Position numbers and translations under genes: made by a program
The notes under the pieces: generated by a model
What the model was told of the DNA's origin: nothing
Seen by the model: the letters and a program-made list of their open reading frames with translations, nothing else
The model's database searches: none
From: an uncultured Oscillospiraceae bacterium
GTDB taxonomy: Bacteria; Bacillota_A; Clostridia; Oscillospirales; Oscillospiraceae
Length of the DNA: 5,270 bases
Direction: 5' to 3'
Assembly (NCBI GenBank): GCA_934561335.1
Contig: CAKTGD010000112.1
Coordinates: 1 to 5,270 of the forward strand
Shown here: in pieces, positions 1 through 5,194 of the stretch
How the letters are laid out: each line of letters starts with the position of its first letter
Numbering within the stretch: the first letter of the stretch is position 1

Positions 1-36
1 GCTGTGAATAAATCTATTGCTTTTCGTGACGGCAAA

Positions 37-78
37 AAAATAACGGGTATCCGGCTCTCACCAGATACCCGTTATTTT
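37..78. terminator. Intrinsic terminator, probably bidirectional
   Basis: A perfect 15-bp inverted repeat (37-51 pairs with 64-78) flanks a 12-nt loop. On the plus strand the stem ends in a T-rich stretch (75-81, interrupted by one G). On the minus strand the run of seven A at 34-40 reads as seven T after the stem, so it could stop transcription in both directions. It probably ends an upstream gene outside the window, whose stop could be the TGA at 5-7 or the TAA at 9-11. It implies that the fibre/lysis genes from 417 have their own promoter or depend on antitermination. Confidence 0.85.
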
Positions 79-416
79 GTTCCCAATCCCGCCTGACAGA
101 TGCCATAATCGTAATTTTTAGAATTACTGTCTTATGAGCACCCTTGTAAATGTAGATTCTTATTTCCTGACGGGTACTTTTTTACAAGGCTTCAGGAGAG
201 GTCTGTGCCGAGGTGTCTGGTATATCTTGCCCGCTTGGGGAATATCGGATGCGGAAGAGGGAAGGTGGGCAGCCTCCGAGACACATAAGAACAATGCCGG
301 AAGAAAAAAGGGCGTTTTCCGTTGTTGTTGTCTCCCAGAAGGCAACAACAGCGGAAGGAAAATCGTGGCATGAGGGGGTTTTTCATTCCCCCAATAATTG
401 ACAGGGAGGTATAAGT
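79..416. other. Gene-free region upstream of the fibre gene
   Basis: About 340 bases hold no convincing gene. Short open frames occur on both strands, but none combines a ribosome binding site with a recognisable protein. Visible structure includes a small inverted repeat (111-116 with 122-127, GTAATT/AATTAC), a nested pairing (213-218 with 279-284 and 228-232 with 267-271), a longer hairpin at 315-358, and a G5/C5 pairing (374-378 with 388-392) just before the ribosome binding site of the fibre gene. The region must contain the promoter for the downstream genes if they are a separate unit, but I cannot point to a convincing -35/-10 pair. It could be a long 5' leader, a small RNA gene or decayed phage sequence. 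Confidence 0.5.
315..358 (+). repeat. Imperfect inverted repeat / hairpin upstream of fibre gene
   Basis: The TTGTTG-type arm at 315-330 pairs with the CAACAA-type arm at 343-358 over about 16 positions, three of them G-T wobbles, around a 12-nt loop. No T-tract follows directly, so a terminator role is not obvious. It lies about 60 bp before the fibre start and could be a structured leader element or a processing site. The pairing is seen in the sequence; any function is inference. Confidence 0.6.
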
Positions 417-1625
417 ATGAGCAGCATTCAAATCAGCGTTCATGCGGCGGATGCCGCGATAACAGAGCCTGCCACGCTGACCAGCGGCATGGTGGGCGCG
501 ACGGTAACTTTTTCCTTTTCCGATAAAAGGTGGGACACACTGCGGAAAATTGCGGTTTTTCGCTCCGGAACCGTATGCCGTGATGTAGAGGAATCGGCTT
601 GGCGCGACGGTACATGTGTCATTCCGTGGGAGTGCCTGACTTTACCCGGCGAATGCCTTCTGGTGGGTGTGTATGGATTGGATGAGGCCGGCAACGTGGC
701 AATCCCTACTGTGTATGCCGACTGCGGATGGATTTGGCCCGGCGCGGATCCCACCGGCGATCCGGCGGCAGATCCGGAAGAACCCTTTTATCAGGCGTTA
801 TTGGAAGAGGCGCTGGAAAAAGCCAAGGCTTCCGGAGCGTTTGACGGCCCCACAGGCCCAAAGGGGGAGAGAGGGCCGGCAGGCCCGCAGGGTGCGGCGT
901 TCACCTATGGGGATTTTACCGCCGAACAGCTGGCGGCATTGAAAGGGCCGCAGGGCGATATGGGCCAACAGGGCCCGCAGGGAATTCAGGGGCCAAGAGG
1001 CGAGAAGGGTGAAACCGGCGATGTGGGCCCCACTGGGCCGCAGGGTATACAGGGCCCGAAGGGAGAGACGGGTGCATCAGGCGACAGCTACACGGTGAAA
1101 GGCCTGTACAGTGCGCTTTCGGACTTGCAGGCAGCCCATCCCACCGGCAGCGGCGGGGACGCATGGTTCGTTGGAACGGCGGAGAACAACACCGTATACC
1201 AGTGGGATGTGGACAAGGCAATGTGGGTCAATGTGGGCGCGCTGAAAGGGCCCAAGGGCGACAAGGGGGATACCGGCCCACAGGGCCCCAAGGGCGAAAA
1301 AGGTGAGACGGGAATGACCGGCCCACAGGGAGAAAGCGGCCCGCAGGGCGAGCAGGGTCTCCAAGGCCCAAAGGGCGATAAAGGGGACACAGGACCTCAA
1401 GGCCCGCAGGGAGAAACCGGCCCCCAAGGCCCGCAGGGCGAGACTGGCCCGCAGGGCAACTCCGGCGCGGCGGGCGCCGCCGGTAAAAGCGCCTATCAGG
1501 CGGCCAGAGACGGCGGCTACACTGATACGGAGAGCGCGTTCAATGCGGCGCTTTCTCAGGTAAGCAGTAAAATCACCAAGGCCAGCTGGGACAGCGCCAC
1601 GGCAACACTGAAATTGCAGGGGTGA
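417..1625 (+). CDS. Collagen-like phage tail fibre / baseplate protein
   Basis: This 402-residue protein probably forms a trimeric fibre at the tip of a phage or phage-like tail. Residues 1-140 are a non-collagenous head, presumably for attachment, ending in a predicted helical stretch (about 124-138). Three runs of Gly-X-Y triplets follow: 144-161 (6), 177-224 (16) and 278-358 (27), rich in GPQG, GPKG and GETG. The first break holds [15 protein letters not shown], a spacer familiar from Firmicute phage fibres. The second break (225-277) is a small folded insert with an [16 protein letters not shown] core, also recurrent in such proteins. The tail begins with a [15 protein letters not shown] motif and is only about 45 residues long, so receptor contact may be made by the next gene product. 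The ATG is set by AGGGAGG seven bases upstream. It lacks the signal peptide and LPXTG anchor of a cell-wall collagen-like protein, which favours a phage role. Confidence 0.85.
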   Translation: MSSIQISVHAADAAITEPATLTSGMVGATVTFSFSDKRWDTLRKIAVFRSGTVCRDVEESAWRDGTCVIPWECLTLPGECLLVGVYGLDEAGNVAIPTVYADCGWIWPGADPTGDPAADPEEPFYQALLEEALEKAKASGAFDGPTGPKGERGPAGPQGAAFTYGDFTAEQLAALKGPQGDMGQQGPQGIQGPRGEKGETGDVGPTGPQGIQGPKGETGASGDSYTVKGLYSALSDLQAAHPTGSGGDAWFVGTAENNTVYQWDVDKAMWVNVGALKGPKGDKGDTGPQGPKGEKGETGMTGPQGESGPQGEQGLQGPKGDKGDTGPQGPQGETGPQGPQGETGPQGNSGAAGAAGKSAYQAARDGGYTDTESAFNAALSQVSSKITKASWDSATATLKLQG

Positions 1626-1626
1626 T
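1618..1626 (+). promoter_or_regulatory. Ribosome binding site overlapping upstream stop codon
   Basis: AGGGGTGAT lies five bases before the ATG at 1632 and contains the TGA stop (1623-1625) of the collagen-like fibre gene. A ribosome finishing the fibre would sit on this site, so the two products are probably translationally coupled. Confidence 0.6.
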
Positions 1627-1631
1627 GAAGT

Positions 1632-2477
1632 ATGGCGCTATTCATGAATGACACCAAGGTAAAATCGGTGTACTGGAATGATGTGAAGGCCAAGAAGGTC
1701 TATTTCAACGATGTGCTGGTGCTGTCTGGCGAATTTGCCTTTACCTACACGGGCGCCTATGACGTAGAAGGAGATCTGGGCGACAACTTCGTGATTCGAT
1801 TCAAAACCTCCGGAACACTCACCGTCACTGACGAGGGCAATGCCGCAAGGCTGGATGTGTTTCTGGTGGGCGGCGGAGGCGGCGGTGCTTATGGTTGCTC
1901 GACGATGGATGGTAACGCTGGTGGCGCTGGTGGTTACACCAAGACTCAAAAACAAATTGCTGTAGCTCCCGGGAACTATCAAATCTTAATCGGCGCTGGC
2001 GCTGCTGGTAACAATTATTACCAAAACATTTCCACTAAGGGCGGCGACACTTCTGCCTTTGGAGTGTCAGCCGCTGGTGGTAACAGCAAACTGCCAAATA
2101 CTAAACCGGGGCATGGTGTTGACGGTGGTTCCGGTTCGGGTGCTGTCAACAGCCCTGGCGGTAGTAACGGCGGAAATGGTGGCAAGTATAATTCATTTGT
2201 AGGAGGCAACGGGCAGGGCACTACAACCAGAGAATTCGGGGAACCCAGTGGCAAGTTGTATGCCGGCGGCGGTGGTGGTGGTTCAAGCAATAAAGGTGTA
2301 ACAATTCCGGGCGGTGCTGGCGGTGGCGGTAACGGCGTTTACTATAATGAAACTAGCACCATGAATGGTCAAGCTAATACTGGCGGCGGCGGTGGTGGCA
2401 GAAGCGAGAACAAGTCCAAGAATGAATACGGCGGATCAGGCGGCAGCGGCATTGTATGCATCCGCAACCATCGATAA
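1632..2477 (+). CDS. Glycine-rich phage tail adhesin-like protein
   Basis: This 281-residue protein resembles the glycine-rich tail-tip proteins found after fibre genes in Firmicute phages. Residues 1-30 carry repeated short units of the form ND-x-K-VYWNDV / VYFNDV, typical of the N-terminus of such proteins. Residues 34-79 look like a beta-rich linker ending in DVFLVGGGGGG. From residue 80 to 275 glycine dominates, with poly-Gly blocks at 80-85, 212-217 and 251-256 separated by variable Asn/Ser/Thr/Tyr-rich loops. The end GGSGGSGIVCIR matches the usual closing motif of the family. The known analogy is the glycine-sandwich adhesin gp38 of T4-like phages, where variable loops between poly-Gly strands contact the receptor; homology to it is not shown. 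Codon use changes sharply after residue 85 (alanine becomes mostly GCT). It starts six bases after the fibre gene and probably caps that fibre. Confidence 0.75.
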   Translation: MALFMNDTKVKSVYWNDVKAKKVYFNDVLVLSGEFAFTYTGAYDVEGDLGDNFVIRFKTSGTLTVTDEGNAARLDVFLVGGGGGGAYGCSTMDGNAGGAGGYTKTQKQIAVAPGNYQILIGAGAAGNNYYQNISTKGGDTSAFGVSAAGGNSKLPNTKPGHGVDGGSGSGAVNSPGGSNGGNGGKYNSFVGGNGQGTTTREFGEPSGKLYAGGGGGGSSNKGVTIPGGAGGGGNGVYYNETSTMNGQANTGGGGGGRSENKSKNEYGGSGGSGIVCIRNHR

Positions 2478-2495
2478 GAAAAGGAGAGATGAATC

Positions 2496-2774
2496 ATGGC
2501 ATATGCAGTGGAAAACCACAATCTGGTATCCAACTACGCACTGGTGGAAAACGGCGTTGTAGTCAATATTATCTGGCTGGCAGCGGAGAATGAGCATGAA
2601 TTCCCCGGCGCGGTGCGGCTGGAGGACAGACCGGTAACCATCGGGGATACCTATGATGGGGAGAAATTCTATCGCGATGGCGCACAGGTGCTGACGCCGC
2701 TGGAACAGGGCCGCTTGGAAAATTCGCAGTATCAGGAAGCATTGAAGCTATTGGGTATTGAAACGGAGGAATGA
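2496..2774 (+). CDS. Small phage protein of unknown function
   Basis: This 92-residue, acidic, soluble-looking protein has no signal peptide or membrane segment. I recall similar small proteins just downstream of fibre genes in clostridial prophages, with the same plan: NYALVENGVVVNIIWL near the start (13-28), an FPGAVRLEDRPVTIGDTYDG stretch, then FYRDG and a charged helical tail (about 68-92). No function is known to me. Its position between adhesin and lysis genes suggests a tail accessory or fibre-assembly role, but that rests on context only. The ATG is supported by AAGGAGA eight bases upstream, 18 bp after the adhesin stop. Its TGA stop falls between the ribosome binding site and the start codon of the next gene. 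Confidence 0.75.
   Translation: MAYAVENHNLVSNYALVENGVVVNIIWLAAENEHEFPGAVRLEDRPVTIGDTYDGEKFYRDGAQVLTPLEQGRLENSQYQEALKLLGIETEE
2765..2769 (+). promoter_or_regulatory. Ribosome binding site deciding the 2776 start
   Basis: GGAGG lies six bases before the ATG at 2776. An in-frame TTG at 2758 would give six extra residues, but it lies upstream of this site and has no comparable one of its own, so 2776 is the better start. Confidence 0.7.
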
Positions 2775-2775
2775 T

Positions 2776-3222
2776 ATGAGAACTGACATTCTGGAACAGG
2801 CCAAGGCACTTCGCGCCAGCATGGACGCGGCTGCGGCTGTTCTGACCGATGAGCAGGCAGTAAAAGCGCCGATGATCTATCGCCCGTGGAGCAGTGACAG
2901 TGTGGCCTATGCTGTGGGTGATCGGTGCCTGTATGGCGGTGTGCTATACAAGTGCTTGCAGGGGCATACCTCGCAGGAGACGTGGACGCCGGACAAGACC
3001 CCAGCCCTATGGGAGGTGATCGAGGCGGTGCACGCGGGCACGCGGGATGACCCCGTCACGGCGGCGCGTGGCATGGAGTACGTCTATGGCCTGTATTACG
3101 AAGACCCGGAGGATGGAAAGCTGTACCGCTGCACCCGAACCGGCGAGGCAGAGGGCGGCAAGGTGACGCTGCAATACCTGCCCCATGAGCTGATGGGACA
3201 ATACTTCACGGAGGTCAGCTGA
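2776..3222 (+). CDS. Phage protein with chitin-binding-like motif
   Basis: This 148-residue protein opens with a helical region (1-30) and then shows a compact aromatic motif at about 35-80: W38, Y45, G48-D49, Y53, Y58-K59-C60, H64-T65-S66, W70-T71-P72 and P76-A77-L78-W79. This is the pattern of the small carbohydrate-binding domain of the CBM5/12 (chitinase-type) superfamily, which also occurs in phage tail and endolysin proteins. A second part (about 88-148) contains YVYGLYYEDPEDGKLYRC, which repeats the idea of a displayed Tyr-x-Cys strand. It has no catalytic domain, so sugar binding as a tail accessory is the likely role; the actual ligand is unknown. It starts one base after the previous stop and ends overlapping the next start, so it is tightly coupled in the operon. 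Confidence 0.75.
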   Translation: MRTDILEQAKALRASMDAAAAVLTDEQAVKAPMIYRPWSSDSVAYAVGDRCLYGGVLYKCLQGHTSQETWTPDKTPALWEVIEAVHAGTRDDPVTAARGMEYVYGLYYEDPEDGKLYRCTRTGEAEGGKVTLQYLPHELMGQYFTEVS

Positions 3223-3476
3223 TGACAGAGGCAATCATTGTGGCTGTGCTGGGCCTTGCCGGGACGCTGGCGGGCAGTTACCTTGCCAACCGTAAGAGCG
3301 CCGCGCTGGTGGCGTACCGCTTGGAACAGCTGGAGAGCAAGGTGGGAAAGCATAATCAGGTGATCGAACGCACCTATATGCTGGAGGAATCTGTCTCTGT
3401 GCTGGATGAGCGGATTAAGGTGGCCAATCACCGTATTACCGATTTGGAGCGGACGCATAAAATGGGACAGGGCTGA
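3222..3476 (+). CDS. XhlA-like phage membrane/coiled-coil protein
   Basis: This 84-residue protein has one N-terminal membrane segment (about 4-21, AIIVAVLGLAGTLAGSYLA), then a basic patch NRKS, then a heptad-like helical region (about 31-77) likely to form a coiled coil. This layout, with the YRLEQLE, HNQVIERTY and IKVANHRI stretches, is typical of small proteins placed directly before the holin in Firmicute prophages and often annotated as hemolysin XhlA or holin accessory. In B. subtilis PBSX, XhlA acts with holin XhlB and amidase XlyA in lysis. Here it would sit in the membrane with the coiled coil in the cytoplasm or cell wall space. The ATG overlaps the previous TGA by one base, with GGAGGT six bases upstream. 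Confidence 0.75.
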   Translation: MTEAIIVAVLGLAGTLAGSYLANRKSAALVAYRLEQLESKVGKHNQVIERTYMLEESVSVLDERIKVANHRITDLERTHKMGQG

Positions 3477-3485
3477 CTGCCCGGA

Positions 3486-3491
3486 AAGGAG
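3486..3491 (+). promoter_or_regulatory. Ribosome binding site deciding the holin start
   Basis: AAGGAG lies eight bases before the ATG at 3500. An in-frame GTG at 3491 overlaps this site itself and so cannot be its start. Confidence 0.7.
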
Positions 3492-3499
3492 TGCAAACT

Positions 3500-3697
3500 A
3501 TGAAGAATTGGAAAAACTGGATCAAGGCAGCGGGTATCCGCGCCATTAAGACTGTGGCACAGACCGCCGTGGCCACCATCGGCACCGGCGCCGTGCTGTC
3601 GGAAGTAAACTGGGTCACCGTGGCCAGCGCCGCCGTGCTGGCCGGTATCCTGAGCCTGCTGACCTCTCTGGCGGGGCTGCCGGAGCTGGAGGAATAA
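3500..3697 (+). CDS. Phage holin, r1t-type
   Basis: This 65-residue protein resembles the holin family of lactococcal phage r1t. It has a short charged and aromatic N-terminus (KNWKNWIK), the conserved stretch RAIKTVAQTAVATIG (about 14-28) and the second stretch VNWVTVASAAVLAGILSLLTS (36-56), ending in the acidic tail PELEE. Two membrane segments (about 14-33 and 38-59) with a short turn are predicted by eye. The holin would oligomerise in the cytoplasmic membrane late in infection and release the amidase encoded three bases downstream. Length and motif order fit the family well, so I see no truncation. Alanine codons are all GCC/GCG/GCA, typical of the surrounding GC-rich genes. Confidence 0.88.
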   Translation: MKNWKNWIKAAGIRAIKTVAQTAVATIGTGAVLSEVNWVTVASAAVLAGILSLLTSLAGLPELEE

Positions 3698-3700
3698 GCC

Positions 3701-4387
3701 ATGCCGAAGGTATTCCTCAGCCCCGAGGATCGCGCCAGCAACCTCTACGCCAGCGAAGCGCTGTGGAACGGGCGCACCACCAACGAGAAAGAACAGATGG
3801 GCCGCTGCGCCGATTATCTGGAAATCGCGCTCAAGCGCTGCAATTTCGAGGTGATCAATGCGCAGTACGGCAACATGTACGACCGTGTCAGCGCGTCCAA
3901 CAAATGGCCTGCCGATCTCCACATCGCCCTCCACACCAACGGCTTTAACGGCAAGGTGGCGGGGACGCGGGTACACTGTTACCCCAGCGAAAAAAGCCGC
4001 GCCATCGGACGGCTGATTCAGGATCGCATTGCCCCCATGTCCCCCGGCACATCCGAGCGGCTTATTGAGGATACGCGCCTTTATGAGCTGCGGGCACCTG
4101 CCATGCCTGCGGTGCTGCCGGAGTTTGGCTTCCACGATAATCCGGAGGAAGCCCAGTGGCTGATCGACAACATGGAGGCCATTGCGGAGGAAACCTGCAA
4201 GGCGGTGTGCGCGTTCTTCGATATGCCCTACCTTGCGCCGAACCCGACAGAGGAACAGCTTTCTCCGGAAGCGACGCCTCTCTACCGGGTGCAGGTGGGA
4301 GCCTTTCATGACCGGCAGCGGGCGATAAGCTATTGTCAGTCGGTACAGGAGGCGGGTTTTAAGGAGGCTTTTGTCATACAGGCATGA
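3701..4387 (+). CDS. N-acetylmuramoyl-L-alanine amidase (endolysin) with SPOR-like tail
   Basis: This enzyme cuts the bond between muramic acid and L-alanine in peptidoglycan and is the endolysin of this lysis cassette. Residues 1-175 match the Amidase_3 fold in the version common in clostridial phages: the VFLSPED start, NEKEQM (E29 or E31 as likely zinc ligand), DLHIALHTN with H78 as the conserved zinc His, SGTR-like AGTRVHCY, and the catalytic Glu region LPEFGFHD (E141). The first zinc-binding His of classical amidases (GHGG motif) is absent at the usual place, as I recall for this phage subgroup. A Pro-rich linker (about 179-193) leads to YRVQVGAF at 195-202, the start of a SPOR-like peptidoglycan-binding unit of about 34 residues, roughly half a standard SPOR domain. 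No signal peptide is present, consistent with holin-dependent release. GGAGG lies eight bases before the ATG. Confidence 0.9.
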   Translation: MPKVFLSPEDRASNLYASEALWNGRTTNEKEQMGRCADYLEIALKRCNFEVINAQYGNMYDRVSASNKWPADLHIALHTNGFNGKVAGTRVHCYPSEKSRAIGRLIQDRIAPMSPGTSERLIEDTRLYELRAPAMPAVLPEFGFHDNPEEAQWLIDNMEAIAEETCKAVCAFFDMPYLAPNPTEEQLSPEATPLYRVQVGAFHDRQRAISYCQSVQEAGFKEAFVIQA

Positions 4388-4392
4388 GACAT

Positions 4393-4404
4393 CCTTTATA
4401 AAGG
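4393..4404. repeat. 12-bp perfect palindrome
   Basis: CCTTTATAAAGG reads the same on both strands, five bases after the amidase stop and 11 bases before the terminator stem. No role is known to me. It could be a protein-binding site or chance. Confidence 0.4.
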
Positions 4405-4415
4405 CAAATTTCTGG

Positions 4416-4443
4416 AAAAGAGCGGCTTTTTAGCCGCTCTTTT
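4416..4443 (+). terminator. Intrinsic terminator of the phage operon
   Basis: A perfect 12-bp stem (4416-4427 with 4432-4443) closes a four-base loop and ends in four T. The A-run on the 5' side means it could also act in the other direction. It lies 28 bp after the amidase stop and separates the lysis genes from the TetR promoter. Confidence 0.88.
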
Positions 4444-4460
4444 CTATGGAAAAATAGGAC

Positions 4461-4489
4461 TTGACAATAAGTAAATCATCGTTTACTAT
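4461..4489 (+). promoter_or_regulatory. Promoter of the TetR-family gene
   Basis: TTGACA (4461-4466) is a perfect -35 box, and TACTAT (4484-4489) is a good -10 box, with an ideal 17-base spacer. The predicted transcription start, about seven bases after the -10, falls at or next to the A of the ATG at 4496, implying a leaderless or nearly leaderless message. Confidence 0.85.
4470..4487. promoter_or_regulatory. Probable TetR operator overlapping the promoter
   Basis: AGTAAA and TTTACT form an inverted repeat of 6-bp arms around a six-base centre. It covers most of the promoter spacer and runs into the -10 box. TetR-family proteins bind such repeats as dimers and commonly repress their own gene; binding here would block RNA polymerase. 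The repeat is seen; the match to this particular regulator is inferred from position. Confidence 0.7.
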
Positions 4490-4495
4490 TGAAAC

Positions 4496-5077
4496 ATGAG
4501 AAAAATTGACACAGAAAAACGAAATAAGGTAACGCAGGCGGTTCTCCAGATTACAATGGAGGAGGGCCTTGCAGGTCTGTCCTTCGACAAGCTGGCCAAA
4601 CGTGCCGGAATCAGCTCTGGAACGCCGTATGTCTATTACCGGGATAAGACGGATATGCTCTCCTGCATCTACGGATGGGTATGGCAGACATTGCAGGAGG
4701 GGCTTCAGGAAGCCATAGACAGCGGGCGGGATACAGGCGAAAAGCTGTTTTCCGGATTGCTGCATCTGGCGCACATGCTGTTGGCCCATCCTCAGGAGGC
4801 TCATTTTATGTTGTCGGTGCTCAATGCCCCGGAGTTTGTGACGGCTGAGACGATACAGGAGCATCAGCTGCCGCCGCCCGCACTGCTGGCGGTGTATCAG
4901 GAGGCTATCTACCGCCGGCTGATGAAAACCGACAATATTGCCTATATCAATGCCATGCTGTTTGGGCCGCTCTTCCTGATTTTGCAGCAGCATCTTCAAA
5001 GCGCGGAACCGGCAGTCATGAGCGAGGTGGAGAAAGTGCTGGATCTGGCTGTGTCTGCCGTGCTGAAAATCCGCTGA
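4496..5077 (+). CDS. TetR/AcrR-family transcriptional regulator
   Basis: This 193-residue protein has a typical TetR N-terminal DNA-binding domain: helix 1 at about 8-23, then LSFDKLAKRAGISSGTPYVYYRDKTDML (28-54), in which GISSGTPYVYY is the recognition helix region. The C-terminal part (about 60-193) is all helical and would hold the ligand pocket and dimer interface; the inducer cannot be inferred. No Shine-Dalgarno sequence precedes the ATG, and the promoter leaves almost no leader. The next in-frame ATG, at residue 21, would destroy helix 1, so this start is retained. The gene stands alone between two hairpins, with phage lysis genes upstream and convergent spo0A downstream, so no co-transcribed target such as an efflux pump is visible. 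It probably controls its own promoter and possibly distant genes. It could be chromosomal or cargo of the prophage. Confidence 0.88.
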   Translation: MRKIDTEKRNKVTQAVLQITMEEGLAGLSFDKLAKRAGISSGTPYVYYRDKTDMLSCIYGWVWQTLQEGLQEAIDSGRDTGEKLFSGLLHLAHMLLAHPQEAHFMLSVLNAPEFVTAETIQEHQLPPPALLAVYQEAIYRRLMKTDNIAYINAMLFGPLFLILQQHLQSAEPAVMSEVEKVLDLAVSAVLKIR

Positions 5078-5131
5078 AGCGGGAAAAATATTGTTAAATG
5101 ATTATTTTGTAAAGCGCCGCAGGGGATGAAC

Positions 5132-5179
5132 TGCCCCCGTTTATCAGATGGTTGAGACATTGTCTGATAAACGGGGGCA
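5132..5179. terminator. Long hairpin between convergent tetR and spo0A
   Basis: A perfect 17-bp stem (5132-5148 with 5163-5179) surrounds a 14-nt loop that two G-T pairs could shorten. On the plus strand it is followed by a T-rich stretch (5181-5192), which suits termination of the TetR transcript. On the minus strand it begins 15 bases after the spo0A stop but lacks a good T-tract, so for spo0A it may act as a weak terminator or a 3'-end stabiliser. Confidence 0.82.
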
Positions 5180-5194
5180 ATTCATTTTGTTTCC

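Noticed and set aside
1..96. Open frame from the left edge to TGA at 94-96
   Set aside because: It would run through the strong terminator hairpin at 37-78, and the peptide is not recognisable.
205..288. 27-residue open frame with GTG start after an AGGAGAG sequence
   Set aside because: The ribosome site is plausible, but the peptide is short, has no recognisable feature and lies in the region with RNA pairing potential.
134..373. 79-residue plus-strand open frame upstream of the fibre gene
   Set aside because: No ribosome binding site before the ATG, no recognisable motif, and it runs through the hairpin at 315-358; composition looks like chance.
398..403. Perfect TTGACA just before the fibre gene
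   Set aside because: A -10 box 17 bases on would lie inside the coding sequence and none is present there; the match overlaps the ribosome binding region by chance.
848..1490. CRISPR-like or tandem-repeat array
   Set aside because: The periodicity is that of Gly-X-Y codons in an open reading frame with no spacer-repeat pattern.
1632..2477. Diversity-generating retroelement target in the adhesin gene
   Set aside because: No reverse transcriptase, no second near-copy of a template repeat, and no C-type-lectin-like end in the window.
3428..4309. Minus-strand 293-residue open frame opposite the holin and amidase
   Set aside because: It is a mirror of GC-rich genes on the other strand, which have clear families and ribosome binding sites; the His/Arg/Gly-rich composition is typical of such shadows.
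4430..4999. Minus-strand 189-residue open frame opposite the TetR gene
   Set aside because: Overlaps a well-supported TetR gene with its own promoter; the product has no recognisable domain.
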